A DNA stretch of 60,058 bases from Bacillota bacterium. Its GTDB lineage: Bacteria > Bacillota > Clostridia > Christensenellales > Aristaeellaceae. The DNA lies in NCBI GenBank assembly GCA_023416655.1, contig JAEZHK010000058.1, positions 1 to 60,058 on the forward strand, given 5' to 3'. The translations under genes and the position numbers were made by a program. Positions 42,146 to 50,346 of the stretch are shown here, piece by piece; position 1 is the stretch's first letter; every line of letters begins with the position of its first letter. The notes beneath the pieces were generated by a model. The model had not been told where the DNA came from. It worked only from the letters and a program-made list of their open reading frames with translations, and made no database searches.

Positions 42146-42898
42146 TTATGGATCCTTTTCCAGCATGCCCTTGAGCTGAGAGAGCGCCTTTCGTTCGGCG
42201 CGCGAAACCGTCATTTGCGACACGCCCAGGTGCTGCGCGACCTCGCGCTGGCTGAGATTTCCAAAATACCGGTTGATCAGAATCTTCCGCTCGGTGGGCG
42301 TGACGGCCTCGAGCATCTGCCGCACGCTCTCATGCGCCTCGAAGCGGCCGAAGCCGTGCTCATCGACGCCGATCAGTGTGCGGAGCGTCGCGCCGCCGTC
42401 GTCCTCGCCCGGCAGCATCGCGTCCAGCGAAGCGGGCATCGCTGCGCCCTGCATTTCAAGGGCCTCCACAATGTCGTCCAGCGGCACGTTCATATGCTCC
42501 GCCAGTTCCTCGGGCGTGGGCGCGCGGAAATAGACCTGTTCCAGGGATTCCCGGGCCGCTGCGATTTTTCCCAGCAGTTCCCGACCGCGCCGGGGCAGTG
42601 AGATCGTCTGCGCCTTGTCGCGGAAGTAGTTTTTAACCTCTCCGATCATCGTCGGCGTCGCGAAACTGACGAATTTGACCCCCCGGTCGGGATCGTAGCG
42701 CTCAACCGCCTTGATCAGCGCCAGCGAAGCCACCTGGTACAGGTCGTCATAATCGACGCCTCGGCGCGCAAAGCGGCGCGCGACGATCGACGCGATGTAC
42801 AAATGCGCCTCGACCAGCTTGTTTCGAAGCGCCTCGTCGCGCGTCAGCGCGTATTGCCGCAGCATGTCGGTGATTTCCAGCGGGGAGGGTTTCAGCAT
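42146..42898 (-). CDS. Sigma-B/F/G family RNA polymerase sigma factor
   Basis: A 250-residue group 3 sigma factor. Region 2: YDDLYQVASLALIKAVERYD and FVSFATPTMIGEVKNYFRDK; region 4: NLSQREVAQHLGVSQMTVSRAERKAL. It is distinct from sigF at 22250-23023. The anti-sigma-like gene sits directly upstream (13-nt gap), as in rsbW-sigB pairs, so a stress or stationary-phase factor of the sigma-B kind is the best guess; a sigma-G-like role is less likely. ATG 42898 with GAGG five bases before it; a GTG two codons upstream is possible. Confidence 0.88.
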   Translation of the reverse strand: MLKPSPLEITDMLRQYALTRDEALRNKLVEAHLYIASIVARRFARRGVDYDDLYQVASLALIKAVERYDPDRGVKFVSFATPTMIGEVKNYFRDKAQTISLPRRGRELLGKIAAARESLEQVYFRAPTPEELAEHMNVPLDDIVEALEMQGAAMPASLDAMLPGEDDGGATLRTLIGVDEHGFGRFEAHESVRQMLEAVTPTERKILINRYFGNLSQREVAQHLGVSQMTVSRAERKALSQLKGMLEKDP

Positions 42899-42910
42899 AT
42901 TCACCTCGTA

Positions 42911-43318
42911 TCAGGCGCCCAGGGACTTTGCCATCTCTATGGCGCTGAGCGCGCTCCCATCGTAGATCACATGTGCGTCATCCACCATGGATTCCAGGAT
43001 TAGGCGGATGACCTGTACCTCGTCGCAGTCGCCCACGAGCACATGGGGCTCGGCCGGTTCGCCTATGCCTTCCACGCGCATGTGCAATACGCCGCCCTCC
43101 GAGGTGAATTTGAGCTTCAGCGCATCGCACGAGGCGCACCGTAGCAGGCAGTTGCACGCCTCCTCCACGGCCATTTTGACGTCTTCGACGGCGTCCACCG
43201 TCAGCCCCGCGCGGGCGGTGACGCCGGCCGTAATCAGGCGAATGATGAGCAGCATTCTGGGTTCGGCGGGCAGCGTCAGTTCGATCGGTCGCTGCGCTTC
43301 CATGGTTTTCATAAGCAT
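42911..43318 (-). CDS. RsbW/SpoIIAB-like anti-sigma factor (GHKL ATPase), divergent
   Basis: A 135-residue GHKL-type protein. The N-box survives as DVKMAVEEACNCLL (Glu and Asn kept), but the G1 box is degenerate (VEGIGEP where DxGxG is expected) and the glycine-rich lid is not obvious, so ATP binding or kinase action may be weak or lost. Placement just before a sigma-B-like gene supports an anti-sigma role. No STAS antagonist (RsbV) lies in the operon. Start ATG 43318 was chosen for GAGAGGG six bases before it; ATG 43336 overlaps the rsfS stop (ATGA) and is an alternative. Confidence 0.78.
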   Translation of the reverse strand: MLMKTMEAQRPIELTLPAEPRMLLIIRLITAGVTARAGLTVDAVEDVKMAVEEACNCLLRCASCDALKLKFTSEGGVLHMRVEGIGEPAEPHVLVGDCDEVQVIRLILESMVDDAHVIYDGSALSAIEMAKSLGA

Positions 43319-43332
43319 CTCAAACCCTCTCG

Positions 43333-43692
43333 TCATTGGTCGGAGGAAATCAGCGCAACCTGATTGGAGCCGTCCATCCACAACCGCTCGATGTTGTAGT
43401 ATTGACGTTCCTCCATATGGAATATATGCACGATGACCGAGGAGTAATCCAGAACGATCCACCTGGCTTCGTTCATGCCCTCGTGTCGGCGCGATTCGAC
43501 CCCCTCGGCGGCCAGCTTTTCTTCCACTTCTTCCGCCAGCGCGCGTACGGCCAGGGCGTTACGGCCGCTTGCGATAACGAAGTAATCCGCAATGGAGGTC
43601 AGGTGGCCGACGCCCAGGGCGATGACATCCTCGCCGCGCTTGTCTGTAAGCACCTCCGCGATCCGTACGGCGAGTTCCTTGGGCTGCTTCAT
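43333..43692 (-). CDS. rsfS: Ribosomal silencing factor RsfS
   Basis: Binds L14 and blocks 50S-30S joining when nutrients are low; 119 residues. Family features: KRGEDVIALGVGHLTSIADYFVIASG and the end YYNIERLW. Its ATG overlaps the stop of the nadD-yqeK fusion (ATGA). In Bacillus the order nadD-yqeK-rsfS is conserved. Confidence 0.95.
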   Translation of the reverse strand: MKQPKELAVRIAEVLTDKRGEDVIALGVGHLTSIADYFVIASGRNALAVRALAEEVEEKLAAEGVESRRHEGMNEARWIVLDYSSVIVHIFHMEERQYYNIERLWMDGSNQVALISSDQ

Positions 43693-44843
43693 ACAATCCC
43701 CTCCGTCGATTTTTCACTGCCAAGCATTTTCATGGTGTTTTCGTCGGGCTCCAGCCCGCGCGCGCGCACATAGCGCATCGTGCTCTCCGCCGCCATCTTT
43801 ACCGCACAGTCCAGGTCCCGGAGGGCCTCCGCCCGGAGTTCCTGAAGGCCCGGATGGTTCGGCCGGTTGGGCTCTACAAAGTCCGCCAGATAGACGATTT
43901 TCTCAAGTTTTGTCATACCCTCGTGCCCTGTGGTGTGCCATCGGATGGCGGAGAGGATGTGCTCATCCTCGACGCCGTACTTCTGTCTGGCCAGTGCCGC
44001 GCCCGCCGGCGCGTGCATCAGCGCCCGGAGCGCCGAGGCGCCGACCCGCTCCCCCACCAGCCGCCGCATCTCCGCGCTGTCAAGGCACCTCGCGCAGTCG
44101 TGGAGCAGTGCCGCGACGCGCGCCTTCTCGGGATCCTCGCCGTACAGTTCCGCCAGCTTGACCGCGGTCTGCTCCACGCCCAGCGTGTGGCGGTACCGCT
44201 CCTTGGACAGCGTCTTTTGAAGCTCGGTCAGCATAGGGTCCTGGTACAACTCGCGATCCCTGATGTAACGCGTCACAGCCTCGGGCACCATGCGGCCGAT
44301 GGAGAGGCCGCGCGCGACCAGACGGCGCACCTCGGTGGAAGAGACATCCACCGGCGACATCGAAAGGCAGTAAACGTTCAGGTTGTACTGCTCCATCAGG
44401 TGGATTATCTGCCTTTCCACTGCTTCCACGCTGATCCCGGCCCTTGGCGCGCAGGCGACGCCTGACAGAAGGGACGCCACGCGCGGGAAATTTCGCCAGC
44501 TATTCAGGAGCAGCAGCGTGTCCGCCCCGACGATGAAGACGAACCGGTCGGACGGATGGTCTTTGGTCAGACATTCCAGCGTATCGACCGTATATGTCTG
44601 TCCCGCTCGCCGGACTTCCATATCCAATGCCCGAAAGCCGCCGCGGCCTCGAATGGCCAGCTCCACCATTTTCAGTCTGTCCTCCGCCGGCGCGAGCTCC
44701 GCTTTGTGCGGCGGGTCGCCGTCGGGTATGAAAAGCACTTCATCCAGCGAGAGTTGGTTCATCGCGGCTTCGGCCATCAGAAGATGGCCGTTGTGGACGG
44801 GGTCGAACGTCCCGCCCATGATGCCGTAGGCCTTCAAGAGCAT
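43689..44843 (-). CDS. nadD: Fusion of nicotinate-nucleotide adenylyltransferase (NadD) and HD phosphohydrolase (YqeK)
   Basis: One 384-residue frame joins two enzymes that are usually separate neighbours. Residues about 1-200 are NadD: GIMGGTFDPVHNGH (7-20), FIPDGDPPHK, and SPVDVSSTEVRR near 165-176. It makes nicotinate adenine dinucleotide for NAD synthesis. Residues about 210-384 are YqeK: RYRHTLGVEQTA, LLHDCAR (HD motif), MHAPAGA and WHTTGHEGMT. YqeK-type proteins hydrolyse Ap4A. No stop, frameshift or internal ribosome site is visible at the junction (ELYQDPMLTELQKTLSKERY). ATG 44843 follows GAAGGAGA. Confidence 0.94.
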   Translation of the reverse strand: MLLKAYGIMGGTFDPVHNGHLLMAEAAMNQLSLDEVLFIPDGDPPHKAELAPAEDRLKMVELAIRGRGGFRALDMEVRRAGQTYTVDTLECLTKDHPSDRFVFIVGADTLLLLNSWRNFPRVASLLSGVACAPRAGISVEAVERQIIHLMEQYNLNVYCLSMSPVDVSSTEVRRLVARGLSIGRMVPEAVTRYIRDRELYQDPMLTELQKTLSKERYRHTLGVEQTAVKLAELYGEDPEKARVAALLHDCARCLDSAEMRRLVGERVGASALRALMHAPAGAALARQKYGVEDEHILSAIRWHTTGHEGMTKLEKIVYLADFVEPNRPNHPGLQELRAEALRDLDCAVKMAAESTMRYVRARGLEPDENTMKMLGSEKSTEGIV

Positions 44844-44958
44844 CTCTCCTTCTTGATAGATTATTATAAACCATTTTTCGGATTCGGAAAAGCGAAAAGC
44901 GCATGAAAATACAGGATTTGCACAATATATTGATGTAAACCGCGCCGGAGGTGGGACT

Positions 44959-45651
44959 ATGGGCAGGATCGCGCGCTGGATCGACGGGGCCGCGTTGGGG
45001 TTGATCGCGTACCTCGCGGCATTTTTGTACTTTTTCTACATGACTGGAGAGGCCTGGGCGGGCGCGCTCATGGCCGTGCCGTTCAGCGCGCTCATCGCCT
45101 CGGCGTTCGGGCGCTGGTCACGCCGCCGGGCGGATCGCAGGGAGCGCGCAAGGCGCGCCAAGGCCCTTGTGGAGCGGCTGGTCTTCCTCCCGGAGGACGA
45201 GGCGCGCGCGCAGGTGGAAAGTTACGCGGCGTTTGCCGGGACGCTGCTTCAGCGCCATCCCAAGGGAGAACCGCTGGGCGTGGATGAACTTATTTGCCTT
45301 TGGCGCGGCGCGAAGGGCGATCCACTCGAAATCGCGACCACCGGGCCGGTTTCGGACGCCGTTTGGCCTGTCGCGGAAAGCTTGACCGGGCCGAAGGTGA
45401 AGCTAATGGACGCGAAGGCGCTCTCGGATCGGTATGCAAAGAGCGCTCAGCCGCTCCCCGAGCCGCCCGCGAAAAAGCGGCGTCTCTCACTGCGCGTGCC
45501 CAGAAAAAGGGCCAAGCACTGCGCGATCTACGGATGCGCAATGCTTGGCGTATACCTTGTGACGGGGCTTTGGGCCTACCTGGCCGCGTCAATCATATTG
45601 TTGGCGCTGATGTCGCTTGCGCTTCGGCGTCCTGCTCCTTCTCCGGTCTGA
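44959..45651 (+). CDS. Unassigned integral membrane protein, four helices
   Basis: A 230-residue protein of unknown function. Helices lie at about 10-30 and 33-52 (AALGLIAYLAAFLYFFYM) and at about 186-200 and 203-222 (LVTGLWAYLAASIILLALM), enclosing a basic cytoplasmic middle with a predicted helical part and a Pro/Lys-rich linker. ATG 44959 follows GGAGGTGG. Its last 59 bp lie over the 3' end of clpC on the other strand, so the fourth helix is coded antisense to the ClpC tail. It could be related to restriction-endonuclease-like NERD-type membrane proteins by layout only; I make no assignment. Confidence 0.75.
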   Translation: MGRIARWIDGAALGLIAYLAAFLYFFYMTGEAWAGALMAVPFSALIASAFGRWSRRRADRRERARRAKALVERLVFLPEDEARAQVESYAAFAGTLLQRHPKGEPLGVDELICLWRGAKGDPLEIATTGPVSDAVWPVAESLTGPKVKLMDAKALSDRYAKSAQPLPEPPAKKRRLSLRVPRKRAKHCAIYGCAMLGVYLVTGLWAYLAASIILLALMSLALRRPAPSPV

Positions 45652-48070
45652 CCGGGGTGAACTTGAGCTGATCGCCCTCGGCGGTCACCTGTACGCGCTC
45701 GCCCATGTGGATTGAACCGCTCAGGAGTTCCTCGCTCAGCGAATCCTCCACCATGCGCTGGATGGCTCTGCGGAGTGGCCGCGCGCCGTACTGCGGGTCG
45801 AAGCCGGACTTGGCCAAGAGCTTCACCGAGGTTTCGTCGATGACGAGCTCCACGCCGCGCTCCGCGAGGCGCTTGGCGACCGCGCCCAGCATCAGCTTCG
45901 CGATGGCCAGGATGTCGCCCTCCTCCAGTGAGTGGAACACGATGATCTCGTCCACGCGGTTCAAGAATTCCGGGCGGAAGATCTGCTTGAGTTCGCCCAT
46001 CACGCTTTCCTTCATCGACTCATAGGTCTTTTCGGCGCTGTCCGCGGAGCCGAATCCCAAGGTGCGCTGCTTTTTCAGCGTGCTGGCGCCAGCGTTTGAG
46101 GTCATGACGATGACGGTGTTCTTGAAGTCCACGATACGGCCCTGGCCGTCGGTCAAGCGGCCGTCCTCGAGGATCTGTAGGAGCACGTTGAATACGTCTG
46201 GGTGCGCCTTTTCCACTTCGTCAAAGAGCAGCACGGAATAGGGTTTTCTGCGGACCTTCTCGGTCAGCTGCCCGCCCTCCTCGTGGCCCACGTATCCCGG
46301 CGGCGAACCGATCATGCGGGACACCGAGTGCTTCTCCATGTACTCCGACATGTCGATGCGGATCAGCGAGTCTTCGTCGCCGAACAGCGCCTCGCCCAGC
46401 GCCTTGCAAAGCTCCGTCTTGCCCACGCCCGTCGGGCCCAGGAAGATGAACGAGCCAATGGGCCGACGCGGGTCCTTGAGGCCCGCGCGCGCCCTGCGTA
46501 CGGCGCGGGCGACGGCCTTGGTGGCCTCTTCCTGGCCGATTACGCGGCGGTGCAGGATTTCCTCCAGATTCAAAAGGCGGGTGCGCTCGTCCTCGGTCAT
46601 GCGGGTGACGGGGATCCCGGTCCACATGGACACGATGCCCGCGATCTCCTCCTCGCCCACCGTCTCAACGCGCTCATCGCGCCGCTGCTCCCAGGCCTTT
46701 CGGCTCTGGGCCATTTCGTTCTGCAGCTGCTTTTTCTGGTCGCGGAGCTTGGCGGCCTTTTCAAAGTCCTCGTGGGCGACGGCTTCCTCGGTCTCCTTGT
46801 TCAGGGCTTCCAGGCGCGTCTCCTGCTCCTTCATGTCGGGCGGCGCGGTGAACGCCTTGATTCGGACCCGGGAGGCCGCCTCGTCCACGAGGTCGATGGC
46901 CTTGTCGGGCAGGAAGCGGTCGGAGATGTAGCGGTCGGACAGCGTGACGGCGGCGCGGATCGCCTCGTCGGTGATGCGCACACGGTGGTGCGCCTCGTAG
47001 CGGTCCCGAAGGCCCATCAGGATGGCGACGGCTTCGTCCACGCTGGGTTCGCCCACCATCACCGGCTGGAACCTGCGCTCGAGGGCCGCGTCCTTCTCGA
47101 TGTGCTTATGGTATTCGTTGAGCGTGGTCGCGCCGATGCACTGCATCTCGCCGCGGGCCAGCATGGGCTTCAAGATGTTCGCCGCGTCGATTGCGCCCTC
47201 CGCCGCGCCTGCCCCGACCAGCGTGTGCAGCTCGTCGATGAACAGGACCACATTGCCGGCCTTCTTGATCTCGGCCATGGCGTTTTTCAGGCGCTCCTCG
47301 AACTCGCCGCGGTACTTCGCGCCCGCCAGCATGCCCGCCAGGTCCAGCGAGAGCACGCGCTTGCCGCGCAGGATCTCCGGGATGTTGCCGGAGATGATCA
47401 GCTGTGCCAGCCCTTCCACGATGGCTGATTTGCCAACGCCGGGCTCGCCGATGAGGACGGGGTTGTTCTTGGTGCGGCGCGACAGGATCTGTACGATCCG
47501 CTCGATCTCCTTCGCGCGTCCGATCACCGGGTCAAGCTCGCCCGCGACGGCGGCCTGCGTCAAGTCGCGGCTGAACTGGTCCAGAACAGGGGTCTTCTCG
47601 CTCTTGGTGCCCGCAGATGCGCTGCCGCCCTGCTCGCCTGCCTTGATGGCGCTCAGGAGGTCCTCCCGCGCCTTGCCCAGGTCCAGGCCCAGTTTGACCA
47701 GCACATGGGCGGCCACGCCCTCGCGCTCGTGCATCAGCGCCAGCAGCAGGTGTTCCGTGCCCACGTAATTCTGGCCCAGATCCCGCGCCTCGCGCGAGCT
47801 CTGTTCCAGCACTTTTTTGGTTCGGGGCGTATAAGTCATGATTTTGTTTTCGGCATCCTCGTCGCCGCGGCCGAGGAGCGTCACAATCTCCTGGCGCACG
47901 TCGTCAAGCCGCACACCGTGCAGCACCGCGTCGGCGGCGCCGGGGTCGGCCAGCACGCCGAGCAGCAGGTGCTCGGTGCCCACATAGCTGCGTCCAAGGC
48001 CAGCCGCTTCCTTCTGGGCGGCCACCAGCGCGCGCTGGGCACGTTCAGTAAATCTGGAAAAGAAAGCCAT
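45593..48070 (-). CDS. clpC: ClpC ATPase of the ClpCP protease
   Basis: Hsp100 unfoldase of 825 residues. N-domain repeats (FTERAQRALVAAQKEA, YVGTEHLLLG twice). First AAA module: GEPGVGKSAIVEGLA and VLFIDELHTLVGAG. UVR-type middle domain about 415-480. Second module: GPTGVGKTELCKAL and LLFDEVEKAHPDV. ATG 48070 follows GGGAGGT. Last gene of ctsR-mcsA-mcsB-clpC. Tail overlaps the membrane-protein gene by 59 bp. Confidence 0.98.
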   Translation of the reverse strand: MAFFSRFTERAQRALVAAQKEAAGLGRSYVGTEHLLLGVLADPGAADAVLHGVRLDDVRQEIVTLLGRGDEDAENKIMTYTPRTKKVLEQSSREARDLGQNYVGTEHLLLALMHEREGVAAHVLVKLGLDLGKAREDLLSAIKAGEQGGSASAGTKSEKTPVLDQFSRDLTQAAVAGELDPVIGRAKEIERIVQILSRRTKNNPVLIGEPGVGKSAIVEGLAQLIISGNIPEILRGKRVLSLDLAGMLAGAKYRGEFEERLKNAMAEIKKAGNVVLFIDELHTLVGAGAAEGAIDAANILKPMLARGEMQCIGATTLNEYHKHIEKDAALERRFQPVMVGEPSVDEAVAILMGLRDRYEAHHRVRITDEAIRAAVTLSDRYISDRFLPDKAIDLVDEAASRVRIKAFTAPPDMKEQETRLEALNKETEEAVAHEDFEKAAKLRDQKKQLQNEMAQSRKAWEQRRDERVETVGEEEIAGIVSMWTGIPVTRMTEDERTRLLNLEEILHRRVIGQEEATKAVARAVRRARAGLKDPRRPIGSFIFLGPTGVGKTELCKALGEALFGDEDSLIRIDMSEYMEKHSVSRMIGSPPGYVGHEEGGQLTEKVRRKPYSVLLFDEVEKAHPDVFNVLLQILEDGRLTDGQGRIVDFKNTVIVMTSNAGASTLKKQRTLGFGSADSAEKTYESMKESVMGELKQIFRPEFLNRVDEIIVFHSLEEGDILAIAKLMLGAVAKRLAERGVELVIDETSVKLLAKSGFDPQYGARPLRRAIQRMVEDSLSEELLSGSIHMGERVQVTAEGDQLKFTPVRPEKEQDAEAQATSAPTI

Positions 48071-48085
48071 AGGTACCTCCCGTTG

Positions 48086-49096
48086 TCAAGCAAGATTTTT
48101 GATTCGCTCGCGCAGCCGGTCTGCCCGTAGTATGTCGCGCTCGCGGTCGTTCATGTCGTGTTGTGCAAAGATGTTGAGCGACGCGTTCTGAAGGTCCATC
48201 ATCATGCCGTCCACCTCCGGGAGGCGGGCGTCGACCATGTCCATCGAGACCGCCATGCGAAGGTCGGAGTACCGCTGCATGAACTCCACCGCGCCCATCA
48301 TCCGGGCGTTGGCCATGAGGCCGATGGAGCGCATCAGCCGGTCGTAAAGGCTCATCGCGTCCTGCTCGCGCAGCTGGTTGCGCACGCTTCTCTCCTGCGC
48401 CGCCAGTTGCGCCGTGGCGGCCACCAGCGTCTTGACAATGTCTTCTTCGCTTCTCCCCAGCGTGATCTGGTTTGAGAGCTGGTAGAGGCATCCCCTGGCG
48501 TCGCTGCCCTCTCCGTAGAGTCCCCGCACGGTCAGGCCCAGCTTTGAAATCGCCTGGATGACCGCGCTGATCCGGTTGGTGATGGTCAGCGCCGGCAGGT
48601 GCAGCATCGCGGAGGCCCGCATGCCGGTGCCGGTGTTGGTCGGGCAGCTGGTCAGGAAACCGAACTGCCGGTCGAAGGCGTATTTCCCGGCGGCCGAGAG
48701 CACGTCGTCCGCCTCGAAGGCGAGCCGGGCGGCCTCGTCCGGCTGCAGGCCGGGCATCAGCGCCTGGATGCGCAGGTGATCCTCTTCGTTGACCATAACG
48801 CTGACGAAATGGTCTTTCCGGATCAGCGCCGCGGAAATTTCCGGGTATTTCAGAAGGTCATAGCTGATCAGGTGGTGCTCCACCAGATGGGAGCGGGCAT
48901 CCCCGGTCAGGTCCTTCATCAGGTGGCACTGGTAATCGCCGGCCTTGCTGTTCTCCACGGCCTGGCGGGCGCGGCGCACCGTTTCCTCCGCCCATTCCGG
49001 GGTCATGGTCGCGGTAAACGGCACGTCCTCGTAATTTCTGGCCAGGCGGACGCGGCAGGACAGCACCACGTCGAGTTCCGGCGCTTTGTTCACCAC
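48086..49096 (-). CDS. mcsB: Protein-arginine kinase McsB
   Basis: Phosphorylates arginines, marking proteins for ClpCP and inactivating CtsR; 336 residues. Guanido-kinase fold: SCRVRLARN at the start, the catalytic Cys in TSCPTNTGTGMRAS, and RGLYGEGSDA as the lid region. The start is GTG 49096, six bases after GGAGGG; mcsA ends two bases upstream. Confidence 0.95.
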   Translation of the reverse strand: MVNKAPELDVVLSCRVRLARNYEDVPFTATMTPEWAEETVRRARQAVENSKAGDYQCHLMKDLTGDARSHLVEHHLISYDLLKYPEISAALIRKDHFVSVMVNEEDHLRIQALMPGLQPDEAARLAFEADDVLSAAGKYAFDRQFGFLTSCPTNTGTGMRASAMLHLPALTITNRISAVIQAISKLGLTVRGLYGEGSDARGCLYQLSNQITLGRSEEDIVKTLVAATAQLAAQERSVRNQLREQDAMSLYDRLMRSIGLMANARMMGAVEFMQRYSDLRMAVSMDMVDARLPEVDGMMMDLQNASLNIFAQHDMNDRERDILRADRLRERIKNLA

Positions 49097-49098
49097 GT

Positions 49099-49623
49099 CT
49101 AGCCCTCCTTCACAGCCGCATTGGCCTCCAGCTGCGCGCTGAGCGCGCGGATTTGGTCCCGGAGCCCCGCGGCCTTTTCATATTCCTCGGTTTCGATGGC
49201 ATGGGTCAGCTGCTTCCGCATGCGGTCGATGGTCAGCTTCAGCGGCACGTCGCTGGGCGCGGCGCCCGGGGTGCGCCCGGTGTGGCGCGTCTGCCCGTGG
49301 ATGCCCTTGAGCAGCGACTCCAGCGGATCGCGGAAGGACTTGTAGCAGTCCGCGCAGCCCAATAGGCCGCTCTTTACGAAGCCCGCGTAGGTGGTCCCGC
49401 AGCGTCCGCAGGTGATGTCGGGCAGCGGCTCCGGCTTCTCGGTCTTGACCGCGTCCAGAAATCCCGACAGAAGCCCCGCAAAGCCCCAGAGCTCCAGCGA
49501 GGGAAACTGCTGCTTGATCTTCGCCATGCAGGAAGCGCAAAGGTTCTTTTCTACTTTTTCACCGTTTACGATGGTCGTCAAACGGATGGTGGCATCCCGA
49601 TCGTTGCAATCCTCACATCTCAT
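49099..49623 (-). CDS. mcsA: McsA zinc-binding activator of McsB
   Basis: A 174-residue activator of McsB. Four CxxC pairs: CEDC, CASC, CGRC and CADC. A C-terminal UVR domain (EEYEKAAGLRDQIRAL) follows. ATG 49623 overlaps the last 11 bases of ctsR and has GAGGAGG upstream; the longer open frame is inside ctsR and was rejected. Confidence 0.93.
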   Translation of the reverse strand: MRCEDCNDRDATIRLTTIVNGEKVEKNLCASCMAKIKQQFPSLELWGFAGLLSGFLDAVKTEKPEPLPDITCGRCGTTYAGFVKSGLLGCADCYKSFRDPLESLLKGIHGQTRHTGRTPGAAPSDVPLKLTIDRMRKQLTHAIETEEYEKAAGLRDQIRALSAQLEANAAVKEG

Positions 49624-50095
49624 GGCCTCTCGCCTCCTCGAGGTTCCGAAAAACCCTGACCAGCATGTTGCGCAGCACCGCTGCGCGCAATACATCCTTG
49701 GCGCTGATGGGCAGGACCAACGCGTTGCGCTCGACCGCCGCGCGCATCAGCATCGACTCGTTCCGGGTCACGAGGCCGCGTTCGAACAGTTGTTCGATGA
49801 TCGCCATCGAAGCTTCTTCGGTGATCGAATTGCCCACCCGCTCGAGCAGCAGGTTCAGAAGGCTCTGATCGCTTCGGGTCGTCATGCGCACGATGCGCAC
49901 AAATCCGCCGCCGCCCCGCCTGCTTTCGATGATGTAGCCGTGGTCGACCGAAAAACGGGTCGCCAGCACATAATTGATCTGCGACGGCGCGCAGCCAAAG
50001 TGCTGGGCCAGTTCGTTGCGGCGCAGGTCGATCTGCGGGTCCTCCTCCATCAGTTCCTTGATGAACCGTTCTATGTTATCGCTCAATTGAGCCAC
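49613..50095 (-). CDS. ctsR: CtsR, repressor of class III heat-shock genes
   Basis: A 160-residue repressor. The winged HTH holds NELAQHFGCAPSQINYVLATRF and the glycine-rich wing ESRRGGGGFVRI, which senses heat in Bacillus. The start is GTG 50095 with GAGGGA six bases before it. A CtsR operator lies in its own promoter. Confidence 0.96.
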   Translation of the reverse strand: MAQLSDNIERFIKELMEEDPQIDLRRNELAQHFGCAPSQINYVLATRFSVDHGYIIESRRGGGGFVRIVRMTTRSDQSLLNLLLERVGNSITEEASMAIIEQLFERGLVTRNESMLMRAAVERNALVLPISAKDVLRAAVLRNMLVRVFRNLEEARGHEM

Positions 50096-50110
50096 GCATA
50101 TCCCTCGCTA

Positions 50111-50157
50111 TCTGACCATCTTTGACTATATTATAACCGATTCAGCACGAAAAGCAA
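50111..50157 (-). promoter_or_regulatory. ctsR operon promoter with CtsR operator
   Basis: Minus strand: TTGCTT (50152-50157), 16-nt spacer, TATAAT (50130-50135). The operator AGTCAAA-GAT-GGTCAGA (50111-50127) matches RGTCAAA-NAN-RGTCAAA with one mismatch and lies just after the -10. Confidence 0.9.
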
Positions 50158-50263
50158 GGGCATCCGGCAATATTAACACGGCAATGTTTTCCGAGGCGAG
50201 GCGCTATCAATATATGCCGGAAGCGGGGGCGTTGAAAAACCCTGAGGCGCTTTTCCATGAAGA

Positions 50264-50286
50264 AACCGCCGCGTTGGGCGGCGGTT
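50264..50286 (-). terminator. Terminator of the DUF554-MFS unit
   Basis: AACCGCCGC/GCGGCGGTT (9 bp, loop 5), followed on the minus strand by TTTCTTC. The remaining 50158-50346 spacer shows no gene. Confidence 0.65.
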
Positions 50287-50346
50287 CAGGACATTATGAA
50301 GCACAAAGACAGTATACCGGAGAATGGATGCACGGGCGCGTCAGGA

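Noticed and set aside
50221..50250. Partial fifth copy of the four-hairpin element (GCGTTGAAAAACC near 50229)
   Set aside because: Only about 13 bases match stem 1 of copy B, without the complementary arm or the GGAATTTCCGGGCGG core.
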